From Pseudopyrenochaeta lycopersici (Eukaryota; Ascomycota; Dothideomycetes; Pleosporales; Pseudopyrenochaetaceae), in NCBI GenBank assembly GCA_003313425.1, contig NHZP01000023.1:434001-498000 (forward strand): DNA of 64,000 nucleotides, given 5' to 3'. Position 1 is the first letter of the stretch. The number at the start of each line of letters is the position of its first letter. The notes under the pieces are model-generated. The model did not search any database, was not told the DNA's origin, and saw nothing but the letters and a program-made list of their open reading frames with translations. Both the position numbers and the translations under genes were made by a program. Positions 11,731-23,443 of the stretch are shown here, in pieces.

Positions 11731-13132
11731 TTACTGCCCCCATGAAAACTCATCGGCCCCATTAGCCCACTGGCCAAAAATCTGAACAGGGAATTGGTCC
11801 GCCAGATGCTGGTATCCTGCGACGCTGGGATGTAGGTAGTCTCCGCTGTCGTACAGAGGATTGAGTTGACTCGGAATCTTCGGGTCCGCGAGAAACTTGT
11901 CAAAGTCGACAACAACATCAAATGTGCCACTCTCCCTAATGAACTTATTGATCCTCTGCCTGGTGACTTCGCGTTCGGGATGACTGTACGGCTGTATCGT
12001 GACGTTTGCCGGAGCGCTCAGCGGTGTAATTGTTGCGCCAAAGACTGGAATACCGTGGGCGTGGATGAGTTGGACCATCTGTGTATACGCCTGTATGAGG
12101 GACTCATAGACGGCGTTTTGATCGGCAGCAGTCGTGGCACCACGTCCTATGTCATTGACACCCTCGAAAATCATCGCGTATTTGACTCCAGGATGCGCAA
12201 GAACATCTCTGTCAATCCGCCCAAATGCACTCGGGCCTGCACCGTCTGCAAGGATTCTGTTACCACCCGCGGCGAGATTGCCTAGAGAAATATGTTTCGT
12301 GGCAGGACTCTTCTGCAGTCTTGCAAGAAGTAGATCAGGCCACCGATTGTTTTGGTTTGTTATTGATCCTCTGCCGTCGGTGATTGAGTCACCCACGATG
12401 AGAAAAGAGCCTTGTTTGGGTGGGACCCATGCTTCGATGCTGGAGAGGAAGTACCAATGTGCTGCCGACTGGGTGCTCGCATCTGTTACTTCAAGTTGAG
12501 CTGCACCGACAGCGTTACCATATTGCCACCAACTCGTCGTTCTTGACCCGGGATGCGACGTAATCGAATTAGTGGTTTGTCCAGCAGCAAGGTACACTGT
12601 AACAGTTACAACCTGCTGTGCTTTGATGGGAAAATTGAGCGGATCAGAGACAGCGAGCGCGCCATTGGGGACGCTGATTGAATCTTTGCCGGAGAAAGTG
12701 ACTTTCTGGACGGTTTTAGGTTGGATTTGATGGATACCTGCCGTGTTGTTTGCGGGGAGGGCCACAGTGACTGCAGTGATGGGGAGATTGGAGCCACCAA
12801 AGACATTGGAGAACTTGAGGCGAATCTGTCCGGCTGCCGCGGTCAGGTAGAGAGTTTGACGTATTGTTGTATTTACAAAGACGGCGCCGGTTTGGTTCTA
12901 TATCACGCTTAAGTCCATGACAAAACAGATTGGAGATGATACATACGAATGGAGCAGGAGGTAGGTTCGCAGGCTCTGTCAATTGAGGCATTGATGCCCA
13001 GGCGTCGATCCAGTGGCCATTGGAAGGGTTTGGACGAATAGCTCTCTTTGCCGTTTTTTTGTTCTCAATTACATCACCTTGTGCCGACGCTGCCACTCCA
13101 ACCAGGAGTAATACCACTCTTGAAAGGAACAT
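11731..13132 (-). CDS. Secreted SGNH (GDSL-like) hydrolase
   Basis: Two exons, 13132-12947 and 12897-11731 (intron 49 bases), 450 residues. A clear signal peptide opens the protein (MFLSRVVLLLVGVAASAQG), so it is secreted. An N-terminal beta-rich domain (about residues 40-215) precedes the esterase core. Core blocks are GDSITDG with nucleophile Ser233, a Gly in GNLAAGGNRIL (block II), GVND (block III Asn), and DYLHP near the end, which supplies the catalytic Asp-His pair. The likely reaction is hydrolysis of ester bonds, for example acetyl groups on plant polysaccharides or lipids; the exact substrate is unknown. The neighbouring transporter is on the same strand, but nothing shows a functional link. 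Confidence 0.88.
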
Positions 13133-14221
13133 CTTGCCTGCAATTGCTTTTCAATTGAGCTTTGTGGAGAAGAAAGAACAATAGCCTCGGATTTTATGAA
13201 AGGAGAAAGAATGCAGGTTTAATATTTGCCGTTGCCGCAAGACCGGAATTGCGGGTGCAGGGAAGACATGAGGCTAAGAAAAGACACGAGGACGAATAGA
13301 GTAGAAATTCTGCACAATGCAGGAACCAATCTTTCAATGGTCCCTTGTGAGACGTGAAAACGCGGGGATCTGCGGAGATGAACGGGTAAATTGCATCACG
13401 TAGATTAACCTGGTTGGTGGGAGAATGGTCCCTTACAACACGGTTTACCCATCGGTTGTCAAACCGCGTAATCTGTGATTGTGACATTATAAAAGCCCGG
13501 CCATTACGGGGCTGGCAAACACGTTGATGCATTTGGTTCTGTCACACTTGAAAACCACCAGGCGAGCATCTCACAACACATTCGTACGCCAACATAGGGG
13601 TGGTATGGCGCCGGAGCAGTACGCAATTTAATTGAGCGTAATGGCGTTCTCCAAATCTTAAGACTGATGATCGACTGATTGTGAAGAAGATAATTTATTC
13701 GTGTTCATTGGTATCTTCGCATCTAAGTGTTCAAAACAGTAACAAAAAATTGCATCTTGGTTGCGCAGTAGATGCAAGACTTGGAAAGACGCTGGAGAGT
13801 GAGGAAGTACACGGGTACACCCTCTCAAACCGTATTGCGGCTCTATATAGGCGTGTCAAGAGCCTGACCTAGGTCCGCCCACGGCACGGAATATCGTTTC
13901 GTAGTTTCTATGGCATATCCTTGATGACGTTGTTGTACAAGGGCTCACGATTCATAAGTCCTGCGATACCCAGTGTTCGCAGGTCTTGTACTGGGACCGC
14001 AGCGCATTGTCGGCAATTGAAATATTTGCTTGTGAAATGGGTCTTGGTTGTGCATGGAGCCTCGACCTTTGACGCAAATTTAGCTCAGCCAGCAATTCGC
14101 ATTTAGGCCTCGACCTAGGTTTGGACTGCAACCGCGTCCTAGAAGCCAAAGGCTTCACAATGACTTCCAAAATATTCATAGTGATGCCTGACGGGCTTTG
14201 CGTGCAGAGGCCATGTCCAGC
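13133..14221. other. Intergenic region
   Basis: About 1.1 kb between the esterase start and the NC2-alpha stop. It holds the esterase promoter. Short open frames on both strands show no motif, and I do not believe any of them is a gene. Confidence 0.4.
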
Positions 14222-14942
14222 TCAAAAATCGTCATCATCATCCGCCTTTTTCTTTTTCCGGGTGGAGGCCTTCTTCTTCTTACCGTCCACGTCCATTACA
14301 TCACCCTCGCTCTTCTCGGGCGCGTCGGCGACCTTGGACACGATCTCGTTGAGGAAGTCGAACTGTTCGTTCTTGGTGATGGCTTGCTTGAGGTGGACGG
14401 CGCCGACGCGCTTCGAGTTACGCGACTTGGCCTCGGCGGCGGCTTTGGTGACAAGGGAAATCATAAAGAGCTCGAGTGCCTTTGCTGGAACAGGTTAAGC
14501 ATACAAGCATGCAAGGGTGGGGAAGGCGCGACTTACAAACGACCACGGGCGTAACCTGTGCAACCTTGCCTACATCGTCATCGGCCTGCATGATGCGCTT
14601 TATCCTCGCGACGGGGAAGTGGTTCTTGATGGTGATGTGGTCTGTATTGGGCGGCAGTGTGGAAGCGCCCCGGGTGCCATTGCCTAGGTCGCCTATGGAC
14701 GGCAGGACATCTGGTATGTAGTCTGCATCGTGCATGCTCTCCTCGTTAGGCACACGGCGAGGCATATAGGTGGGCGGCGGTATAGGGTTGGTGTGCAGCG
14801 TCGGGCTGGAGGTGGGGGGTGTGAAGGGCGTGGCGTGAGAAATTGAACCTCTGTAGCCCTGGTGCTGGGGGTGGATAGGCGGCTCAGGCTCGGCGTGGTA
14901 GGAGGAGAGGTCGGGACTCTGTGGAGCCCAGGTGCTGTCCAT
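14222..14942 (-). CDS. bur6: NC2-alpha (DRAP1/Bur6) histone-fold transcription regulator
   Basis: Two exons, 14942-14537 and 14484-14222 (intron 52 bases), 222 residues. The first 100 residues are Pro/Ser/His-rich and probably disordered. The histone fold begins at [21 protein letters not shown] and continues over the splice junction through VVVSKALELFM and [18 protein letters not shown], the pattern of the CBF/NF-YC/DRAP1 branch. The C-terminus is Lys-rich then Asp-rich ([11 protein letters not shown]), which may include a nuclear signal. NC2-alpha pairs with NC2-beta (Dr1), binds TBP on DNA and blocks or tunes RNA polymerase II preinitiation. A replication-type relative (Dpb3) is the main alternative, but the [11 protein letters not shown] start favours NC2. 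Confidence 0.82.
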
Positions 14943-15621
14943 TGGCTGTGGCTGGAAAGGGACCGGGGGGCGGAGAGGGGGGGCGGAGCGGCGAGGAGCA
15001 GCGGGGAGCCCAGCAATTGGACGGCTAAGCGAGGAAAGCTTGATGCAGCGTCACTGCAAAGTGCTTGGTGTGCTGCGGGCGGTGTGGCAGAAACGGACCT
15101 TCTGGCGGGGCATGCAGCACATTTTATCCTGCGAGTGGGCGGCAGGGGCCCCGCCACGCTAGGCCCGTTGCACCTTGCGGCAACAAAAACAGCGCACCGC
15201 ACTCGACCATCCTTCGCCAGCTTCGTCGCATCCACCAGCGCTGCCACTGTCACTGCGACAGCGCGCAGCTCCGGTGCATGTGTGCGTCGCAGCAGTGGAT
15301 GACGACACGAGCACGCCCCGAGACTTTGCCGCGATGGACAGCATCGCGGCGCCGGCCCCGCTGCTTGCAACGACGAAACCCGCCTGGTCGCGCCTTCCTG
15401 TGCCTGAGGCTGTGGTTGATCGGCGCAGCAGAGCAGGCAGTCGCTGATGGTGAAATTACTTGATCTAATCTGACACGCTGCGCGCGCTCCTTCCTGGTCG
15501 ACTAGGCGTCACTTCCTCATTCTTCTGCCTCTCCGGCTCCCTGGCAGCAGCAGCCTTCAAAGCCTGTCCGGCCCTCGGGCTCCGTGGCTATTGTACATAG
15601 CTAATATACATCTCACTCCCC
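14943..15621 (-). other. Intergenic region, NC2-alpha promoter side
   Basis: About 680 bases, GC-rich near the NC2-alpha start. It contains that gene's promoter and the 3' end of the tafazzin gene. Open frames here look like chance frames in GC-rich DNA. Confidence 0.4.
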
Positions 15622-16913
15622 TCACGTGTCTTTCGTAATACTGTCGTCCTCTTTTCTGCCTTCTCTGGCCGGTCCCTCTCTGAGCCATGTTTCCGCAAGG
15701 CTGTTCTTTGGGTCGTCTTCGGCATACCCGCGCTGCCGCCTAACGTCGAGCACTGCCTGGCGCATTCGCCGCGTGCACTCTTTGCGTAAGCTGACGGCTT
15801 CCTCCGAGTACTTGAGTGCATCACTCAGCACTCCAATCTCAAGTCCGCCACTCCTCTTTTCCTCGTTGTCGCGCATCTGTTTCCAGCGCCGCCGTAAGTC
15901 TCCAAAAACCTCTTCGCCGTCTACTTTCTCACCAAATGTCACCCGCACGTTCTTGAATGGCCGCGGGATGAATCGCGGAAATGTTCGCGTCTCGTGCATG
16001 ATGTCGTCGAAGCCTTCAACGAAGATGGGCACAATGTCGGGCATGGGCTCACTCTCGAGTATCAGTCGCGATACCCCCCACTTGAAGTAGCGCATGATCC
16101 TATCCTCTGTTTGGTGTATCATGCCCTCTGGAAAGATGTGCACCCATGCATGCCGCCGGCTGAGGTATGCCGAGGGCGCAGGAAATGTATCGTGACCGTT
16201 CGTGCTGAACGTGAGGTGTCCACTGCTGAAAGGGTCAATGAGATCTGGGCTCTTCAGTGATGTCGCAGGTTTCTCGGGCGGCTCATTTGCATCCAGGAAG
16301 GGGCCGCGAGAGAGCAGGCGGATTGCTTGCGTTATTGTTGGCTGAAAGAGGCCGCCGTATTGCGAGTATGCTGACCGGTGCGTGGGCAAAACCTGTCCGA
16401 AGCTGAAAAACGTCGACAGCCCTCTTGTAGAATGTCAACAGGTGCGATGCTCGAGCGAGGTCAGACGTACTTGTTGGTGAAGCATAGATCGTAACTCCCC
16501 AGTCCCCAACGCAGATTGTCCGGGTTGAACATGTAGCTGAGTGGGAGTATGCCCCAAAGTATAGGATCGTCCATCCTTTTCACTGTGTGAGCGTAATTCT
16601 TCGAGCCTGCGAATTGCTCCAAAGCGGGATCCTACGTACACTGAAATATGATTAGAGACTAAAGTAGTCATTAGCATTAGTGCACTCAAAGTGTTCATGG
16701 CTGCTAACTCATACCTGTCAGCAATCCCCTCTCCCTTCCCTCAATATTCTTGCGCTCATCGAGCAGCTCGGTGAACTTGTCCATGCCATGTGTCTCTACC
16801 CTACTCAATCCAGATAAGAACCCTTTGCACAGAAGGCCTACGGCGCCCATTGTAAAGGCCGACGCCGCCCGCCATGGCCCACTCGGCGCCTCGGGCTGCT
16901 CCTCGGGTCGCAT
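15622..16913 (-). CDS. taz1: Tafazzin-type lysophospholipid transacylase
   Basis: Four exons: 16913-16715, 16658-16640, 16575-16471 and 16423-15622; 374 residues. Exon 2 is only 19 bases but carries the core of the catalytic motif. The spliced product reads SNHISVMDDPILWG, with the HX4D motif at His70 and Asp75. FPEG at residues 205-208 is the second acyltransferase block. The surrounding sequence (GLGSYDLCFTNKG, then FSFGQVLPTHR) is recognisably tafazzin. The enzyme moves acyl chains between phospholipids to remodel cardiolipin at mitochondrial membranes. The C-terminal 90 residues are charged. It is divergent from the NOSIP gene with 434 bases between the starts. Confidence 0.88.
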
Positions 16914-17347
16914 TTGATGGTGTGGGTGAGTGAAGAAGACATGTAAGAATTCGGCTGGAATTGATGCGATGACGCGCCAACGTCACTTCTAGGGACCTGA
17001 AATTTGCGCAGGGGTTATTGGCCTGCAAAAGCTCGGGCCCAATTGTGGCGACTGCGGGCTTCCTGTGGCTCTTCCGCCTTAGACGACATTCCTTCGACCA
17101 CGCGTATCCGGGCTGCACTTCAGGGGGAGCATTTGGAAACCGATCCCTGTTCAAGAAATGCTTTGCATACACTGAGACGTGCATCTTCACAGCATCTAAG
17201 CGAGTCCAACTCCCTTACGTTATCCACAAAACCTCGCAGCTCCGCGACTGAAAATTGTGCCTTGCGAAATACAATTTGGCAAAGTTGCTACTGATACCCC
17301 CTTGTGCTGCAGCCTAGCAAGTCAAGCAAACATCAGCAAATCTCAGT
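16914..17347. promoter_or_regulatory. Divergent promoter region, tafazzin and NOSIP genes
   Basis: 434 bases between opposed start codons. No conserved site stands out by eye. Confidence 0.4.
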
Positions 17348-18436
17348 ATGCCGCCACCCAAGACGATCTTCACCTCTTATGAACGCAATGCCCTCAAGGA
17401 TAGATGGGGCTCACAAGCGACACGGCTTACCCGTGACTCTTTCCTACCATTTGGATCTTGCCAATTGTGTCTTCTTTCATCCGTTGACCCAGTATGTTGT
17501 CCTCAGGGCGACCTCTTTTGCCGAGAATGCGCCATGACCAATCTCCTTGCTCAACGAAAGGAGATGAAGCGAATGGAGAAGGCTAGCGAACGGCAAAAGC
17601 TGGAAGATGAGGATCAGAAGGAACGAGAAGATGAGGCAGCAAGGCTGAGATCTGTTGAGGAATTTGAAGCAGTACAGATGGGACTTTCGGTCAAGATGGG
17701 CACTGGCTCGAGGGTGGTCGGAAGGGAAGGGGACAAGATTGTTGTGGAACAAGAGTCGCATTTCAAAGGTGTAGACAGTAAAGGCATAAAGCGCAAGTTC
17801 GAGATCGACGAGGAAGAGTTGAAGCACATTGCAAGCCAAGAACGGAGTAAAGTGAAACGAGCGCTGGACGAAGAGCGCAAAGCAGCAAAAGAACACCTAC
17901 CAAGCTTCTGGGTTCCAGGCGAAACCCCGGATCAGCATCATAAGAGCTCAGAGAAGGTGAAACACGCGCCGACATGCCCTTCTAGCAGCCCAGAGCATCC
18001 ACACAGTCTATCATTAAAGGAACTTACGAGCGTCAATTTCAACGAGGAGAAGGCAACAGACACCGGGAAGCTTTCGCGGACTTGCCCGAGTTGTCAGAAA
18101 TCGTTATCGAACAGCACAAAAGCAATAGTTGCCATTCCGTGCGGGCACGTTCTATGCAAACCATGTGTTGACAAGTTTTTGAGACCAGAGCATCGACATC
18201 ATCGAGACGCACACGATGACGGGCCAGACCCGGAGACGATACACTGCTACGTGTGCGATGCGGACCTGTCTGCTGTAGTGTCGCGAGCAAAAGAGACTGG
18301 AAAGGAGAGTAAGAAAAGGAAAGAAAAAGAGAAAGGTTTGACCCCGGGGCTCGTAGAAATTAGAAGTGAAGGGACGGGGTTTGCGAGCGGTGGAAAGGCC
18401 ATGGTCAAGAGGCAGGGTGTTGCTTTTCAGGTATAG
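17348..18436 (+). CDS. NOSIP-family RING/U-box protein
   Basis: Single exon, 362 residues. The N-terminus has the split U-box-like zinc region typical of NOSIP: ALKDRWGSQATRLTRDSFLPFGSCQLCL, then PVCCPQGDLFCRECAMTNLLAQR. A Lys/Glu-rich coiled coil follows (about residues 70-105 and 145-185), with PSFWVPGETP, a recurring NOSIP phrase. A second zinc cluster, CPSCQKSL...IPCGHVLCKPCVDKF...CYVCDADL, is a clear RING. A basic, Gly-rich tail ends the protein. Animal NOSIP is an E3 ligase and a spliceosome-associated factor; a nuclear role in splicing is the better guess for a fungus, which has no matching nitric oxide synthase partner that I can point to. Confidence 0.85.
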   Translation: MPPPKTIFTSYERNALKDRWGSQATRLTRDSFLPFGSCQLCLLSSVDPVCCPQGDLFCRECAMTNLLAQRKEMKRMEKASERQKLEDEDQKEREDEAARLRSVEEFEAVQMGLSVKMGTGSRVVGREGDKIVVEQESHFKGVDSKGIKRKFEIDEEELKHIASQERSKVKRALDEERKAAKEHLPSFWVPGETPDQHHKSSEKVKHAPTCPSSSPEHPHSLSLKELTSVNFNEEKATDTGKLSRTCPSCQKSLSNSTKAIVAIPCGHVLCKPCVDKFLRPEHRHHRDAHDDGPDPETIHCYVCDADLSAVVSRAKETGKESKKRKEKEKGLTPGLVEIRSEGTGFASGGKAMVKRQGVAFQV

Positions 18437-18833
18437 ATATGCATATGACCACTGCAAGATTCTTCGGCCGCTTAGTTTTATACATCACAGAAACCAACAA
18501 GATCAACGAAGCGCATGGAGATGTGGACGGAGCTTGTGTTTGTAGGTGACGCGTAGACAATATGAGGGAAAAAAAAGCTTAGATGATGCTGTTCCCTGTG
18601 TTGGGCCTCGACGCATTGGGGTAGAGGCAGTAGTGCTTGTAGAAACGTGCTGGGCTCTCTTCGTGTTGTGTATACATTTGGCTACAGAATGGGCATCCGA
18701 GATTCAAATCTCTGCAGATGAGAAAATGTCTCGCAAGATATTCCTATTACAGAACATAGGGCTCAACTGCAGGCTTCTCTGCTCCTGTAAAATAAAAACG
18801 CCGTCCCGCGATGTTAATCGTTACAAAAGCATC
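18437..18833. other. Convergent 3' flank of NOSIP and Sin1 genes
   Basis: About 400 bases between two stop codons. It must hold both 3' UTRs and polyadenylation signals; I see no other element. Confidence 0.4.
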
Positions 18834-21478
18834 CTACACAATACCCTCCTGAAACCGCTCAACGCCCCTCTTGATCTCCCTGACAATCTCGACTGCTTCA
18901 TCCGCCGTACTAGCCTCAAAGTCATATCTCTTCGTTTCCCTCTCCTTGAATACAATGACTCTGAACATCTTGTTATGTTTCTTGCTCACCTTACTTCCCA
19001 CCACACTCGAGAAATGCACTGTAGTGGTTTTGCCCTGGCCTTCGACCCAGGCGCCACCACCACGGGCACCGGCTTTAGCGCCAGATTCGCCGGGCATGAT
19101 GTGTATGTATTCGTTGTCGAGGGCGAGAATGCGGGATGTAGAGGAAGCGAAAGACATGGGCTGTTTGCGTAGAACGGCATAGCGGCGGTAGTAGCCGGTG
19201 GTTGTGAGGTTGAGGGCGGCAGAGCCATCGTGTTTGGCGAGAGGATGGACAAGTTGGTGTCCCGACACGGCGGCGTTCACACGCTCGCCTTTCTTAGTTT
19301 TCTTCGGCGCGCCGCCAGTGCTAATGATGAGCGGTGCATTGGGTGACGACGAGCCTGGGGATCCAGCGATTCCGAATACGCCATCGCCCACGAAGCGCCG
19401 GCGCAGCAGGTCAAGATCTGTTCGGGTGTCCAGCGCCTCCACAGTCCGGTCTGGTGGCGCGACCGTGGTGCTGCCGCTTACTCTTAAAATGTAAAGAGCC
19501 TTCTCAAGACGCAAGTCACGACATACTTGATCGAAAATGTCCGCAATGTAGGTGTCGGTGGTGCAGGATATGGGCATATGCTTTGTGTTGAAGTTTTCGT
19601 CGGTGAAGTGGACGGTAATTGTTTTGGGAGCTCCAGTGCGACTAGCGGCGTGAGATTGTGGCACCTTGGGCATGTCTGCAAGGTTACTTGTGTCTTTGCG
19701 AGTCGCGGTTGGTGCAAACGAAGGGCCTGTAATTGGGTTCCTGAAGCTCTTTGCGCGGTTGGGCAAAGGCTTGACCGGCTTCTTTACCTCGCTATCTTCA
19801 GAGGCGTCTTTTTGCGAGGCTGCGGCTGCGGCTGCTTCGCGGCTATAGAGCGGTGTCACTTTTTCGTTTTCGCTAATCTCTCGTTGTGTAGCTTCCACGA
19901 GGGCAAACTCATCCCACGGTTTCTCGCGGGCACGGGGCCGCATACCACGGGCGTTGTTGGAAGCAAAGTCCTTCAACGGCTTATTCCTAGTCAGGGGCGG
20001 AAACTCATCGTCGACCTCGCCATCATCGTACATTCTCATGACCCAGCAATTGACATTCATCTTCTCGGCCGGGAGCGGCGGCTCAAGCTTTTCTTCCTGG
20101 TAGCGGTGCAATGCGTATCCAATGGCTTCGGCGACTGTAGGGCCTTCGGCTTTGTCGTTGAATTTCCGGATGAGCAGCTCAACGGGTTTTGAAGGCTTGG
20201 AGGAAAAGGGACAATACAGTTTGATGTACAATGGGTTTTGCTGAGCTTCGCTCGCAGCGTTCCATGCGGCGAAGCGTTGTAGCGGGTTGGAGGGCTTCTG
20301 CTCCTTGGCTTGCAGGGCCTGGGTGAGGGCACTTACCGGCAGTATGAAGCTGATTGGCCTGGGCGGAGGCAGTGCTTGGAGGGTTGGTTGGAGCGATTCT
20401 TTCCGCTTTCTCGGCGACATGTTGTTGAAGGGGGTCAGGCCGGGCATGGTGGGCAGTTCGGACGGCGGCGACGAGTCCAGAGGGTCACCACCTGCGCCTA
20501 TGAGGGACTCGCTATCAGCAGAGCCGGAGAACTCGGAGGAGAGAGAGCTGTCGGATTCGTCGCCCTCGTGGAGGGCCTCCAGACGGGCGCCTCCGGCCTC
20601 TCCGTCGTCTTCCTGGATGCGCTGCGACAGCAGCTGGCTGGCACTGGCGGCTTTGCGGGGGTTGAATCTGCGCTTCTTGAACGAAGAGTTGTCGAACTCG
20701 TTCTCCGACGACATCTCGCTGCTGGTGATGGTGTCGCGGCGGGCGCGGGCCTGGACGGATTCGACGGCGCCCAGGGAGCCGCGGCGCAGGTTGCTGTCTG
20801 AGGGCCGCGACGGCGAGGTGACCATGAGCGACGGCCCACCCCCAGCTTCTTCCAGCTCGTTGCGCAGCGCGGACCCCCGTATTGGCGAAGAGCCGGAGCG
20901 GGTGCGCAGCGGCATCTTGGTGAACTTGATCTGGTTGGCCGGTCTGCAGTACACAAGTCAGCTTGAAGCCTGGCGGCGGGCAGCAGCGGGCCCACCTCTG
21001 TGCCTCGTCGTCGTCGTCGCTCTCGTCGCTCAGGTCGCTGCTGTCGTCTTCCTCGAGCTGCTCCTTCCGCCGCCGCCGCTTCGCGTTCAGCGTGGGGCCG
21101 ACCGTGTCGTTGCTGCCGCCGCCGCCCGTCACCATGCCGCCCTCATCCTCGTCGTCGCCGAAGCCCTCGGGGGCCTTCAGGCCAGCGGAGCGGGGGGCCT
21201 GGAAGTACTCGGACGTGATGGCCGTGGGGATGGGCGGCGAGTAGGTGCGCTTGATGTCGGCGGCATTGGGCACCCATCCTGCTGCGCGGAAGGCCGGGTT
21301 GTTCAGGACGCTCGCGTCGACATTGATCAGCCGCTCGCCAACGCCGTCCTTGATCGACGAGAGGTAGGCGGTGCGCAGCTGGTAGAGGACGAAGCTGCGG
21401 AGGTTAGCTGCGGGCGGGGGAAAGCCAAGGGCGGAGCCGCGCGAAGGGGGCTTACTCTTCGTTCTGGAGGAGCGACAT
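18834..21478 (-). CDS. sin1: Sin1/Avo1, TORC2 subunit
   Basis: Three exons: a 23-base first exon 21478-21456 (encodes MSLLQNE plus two bases), 21394-20996 and 20943-18834; 843 residues. The opening MSLLQNEDFVLYQLRTAYL is the conserved Sin1 N-terminus. A long acidic, Ser-rich linker follows. The CRIM domain, which binds TORC2 substrates, lies near residues 355-470 (NPLYIKLYCPFSS, VNCWVMRMYDDGEVDDEFP). A Ras-binding-like region sits near 580-650 (ITVHFTDENFNTKHMPIS), and a C-terminal PH domain near 720-835 (YRRYAVLRKQPMSF...MFRVIVFKE). Sin1 bridges Tor2 kinase to AGC kinases at the plasma membrane. It is divergent from the PRCC gene with 190 bases between. Confidence 0.9.
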
Positions 21479-21668
21479 GGTGCGCGCATCAGAGGGTCAT
21501 GTCTCGTTGCCGCGCTGCATAGTCAGGCCAGCTGAATGGGCACCAGAAGCTCAAAGAGCGTGGGGTCGTGGCTCCTGTACAAAGTACCTGGACCCCTGCC
21601 GAACCCATCGCTTGGCGGCGTTCCAGCATGAAATCGCGCCCGCCGGCCCACCTCCACCCCGCAACACC
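21479..21668. promoter_or_regulatory. Divergent promoter, sin1 and PRCC genes
   Basis: Only 190 bases separate the two start codons, so the two genes must share or overlap promoter elements. No TATA box is visible. Confidence 0.5.
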
Positions 21669-22892
21669 ATGAATCTCACCGCCTACTCAGACTCCGAGTC
21701 CGACGGCGACACGCCAGCCGCGAAGCCCCCGCCAAAAGCCGCCTTCCACAAAGTCGTCGACCGCGCCAACCCGGGCCGCATCAAGGTCCACTTGCCCGGC
21801 GCGTTGCCGCCACCGGCCGCCAAGGACGACATCGAGCATGACGCGCCGCCTGCAAAGAAGCCGCGTCTGGGAGGCGGCGGGGCATTCGGCGGCTTCAATG
21901 CCATGCTGCCTGCGCCAAAGAAGGCAGCCGCCGCCGCCGCTACCGGCAAGAGAGCGCTGGGGAAGGGGCTTGCTGCAGGCGTCAATCTGAAGACTGGCGC
22001 AGAGCCTGCATTCCGGCGGGAGCCACGCCTGGACACAGAAGAGTATGACGAGAACGGCAACCCAGTCCAGAAGGAGCCCATGCACAAGGAGGATTTCAGA
22101 GCCATGCTGAACCTGCCTCCTCCCAAGACAGGAACGCCCAACACAAAGCCAGCGTCAGCCATGGACCCTGTGAGCGCGGAGCCACCAGCCCAAGTACCAA
22201 AGCCCGCACTTCCGCGCTTCGTGCCCATGTCTGTTGGGAAAGGCAAGAAGAAGCGACCAGTGGCCCCGCGCCCCGCCGCTGTCACAGCCGAAGCAGCCAA
22301 AGCATCGAGCTTGCCTCGTGCAGCTCCACACCCAGCAGCCACCGAGTCGAAGCCACCACCCAAGCCCAGAGTCTCTTTGTTCGGCGTCTCTCATCACGCG
22401 GACGCGCCTGAAGTAGCCTTGTCAGACGGCCTCTATCAACCATTATTGCATGGTATCGAGGACGAAGAGCATGAGGCTGCGCCCCTCCCCAACCATCCTT
22501 TTGGTCCACAATCCACCAACCCCACCACACACCACGCGCCTGCACAAGCTAGTCGGCCGGCTCCCAGCCACCTCACCAACATCGCGTCCGAGTTGAACCT
22601 CTCGGAAGCAGAACGACGCCAACTCTTTGGCAACAAGGGACGCGGCGGCCCAGACGTCTCCTCAGCGAACATCGTCGAATTCAACACCGACACCGAGTAT
22701 GCACACAATGAGAGACTGCGCCAACAGGGTGAGCAGGTACAGCACAATGCGCTCAAGTCCATATCGGGAACTGGGAAAAACAGCTTGAGGAGCTTGGTCA
22801 GCCAGGCAACGTCGCAAAAGGATGCCCTGGAAGACCACTTTGCCGCTGGCCACCGAAACAAGCGGGAGGCAGGTAATCGATATGGGTGGTAG
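21669..22892 (+). CDS. PRCC-family nuclear protein
   Basis: Single exon, 407 residues. It begins MNLTAYSDSESDGD, the typical acidic opening of PRCC-like proteins. The middle is Pro/Ala/Lys-rich and mostly disordered, with an Ala run and a possible nuclear signal (PMSVGKGKKKRP). The conserved C-terminal part reads LSEAERRQLFGNKGR, then IVEFNTDTEYAHNERLR and ending HRNKREAGNRYGW, which is the PRCC domain signature. Human PRCC binds the checkpoint protein MAD2B and sits in nuclear speckles with splicing factors; the fungal role is unproven but is likely nuclear and splicing-linked. The frame is open upstream of the ATG, but the strong conserved opening fixes the start. Confidence 0.85.
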   Translation: MNLTAYSDSESDGDTPAAKPPPKAAFHKVVDRANPGRIKVHLPGALPPPAAKDDIEHDAPPAKKPRLGGGGAFGGFNAMLPAPKKAAAAAATGKRALGKGLAAGVNLKTGAEPAFRREPRLDTEEYDENGNPVQKEPMHKEDFRAMLNLPPPKTGTPNTKPASAMDPVSAEPPAQVPKPALPRFVPMSVGKGKKKRPVAPRPAAVTAEAAKASSLPRAAPHPAATESKPPPKPRVSLFGVSHHADAPEVALSDGLYQPLLHGIEDEEHEAAPLPNHPFGPQSTNPTTHHAPAQASRPAPSHLTNIASELNLSEAERRQLFGNKGRGGPDVSSANIVEFNTDTEYAHNERLRQQGEQVQHNALKSISGTGKNSLRSLVSQATSQKDALEDHFAAGHRNKREAGNRYGW

Positions 22893-23443
22893 TGGACTGC
22901 TCAAATCTGTATCATTTCTTCATCACATGCGTACGCTTACTCTTCGCTGTTGATCTTCACCTTCCATATTTCCTCGATCCGTACTTGTTGTTGTTATTCT
23001 CAGCTCCTTGGCCTGGCCGATCAATGGAGATTCCGCGCTGCCTCTGCATAACCCCCAGCCGCTTGCTTCATCGTGGCCATGAATGAGGCCAGAGTGACCG
23101 TAATCCAGTTCCATCATTTCCGCTCTTCCTTGCTATTAGCTTGCCCGGGCAGCAGCTATTCCTGATGTACATTGTGTCACTCCGTGCGTGAATGAAAAGT
23201 GGTGAAGCCCTGCTTCACCACGAAATTGCTAGCTCGTTTCTAGCTGTTGTCTGCCTAACCCGTACGTTTCCTCCCCCTCCAGATCCCTGGCTTCTGTCCC
23301 CTCCTTTTTTGCCCTTCTTTCGTGAACGAGCTCAGCGGCACGTATCATTGTCCGCGCCACACATACTGCACCGACCGGCTGACCAATTCGCACTAGTTAA
23401 GACCTCAAACCTATAGCCAACTAGATATATCATCAGTCGTTTT
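22893..23443 (+). other. Intergenic region before the SET-domain gene
   Basis: About 550 bases, pyrimidine-rich toward the SET gene as in many fungal promoters. No further gene seen. Confidence 0.4.

Noticed and set aside
13194..13532. 112-codon open frame on the minus strand upstream of the esterase
   Set aside because: It overlaps the esterase promoter, lacks any motif and has no support beyond length.
20287..21522. Long open frame of 411 codons on the plus strand
   Set aside because: It lies antisense to the Sin1 gene and arises from GC-rich codon bias; low complexity, no motif.
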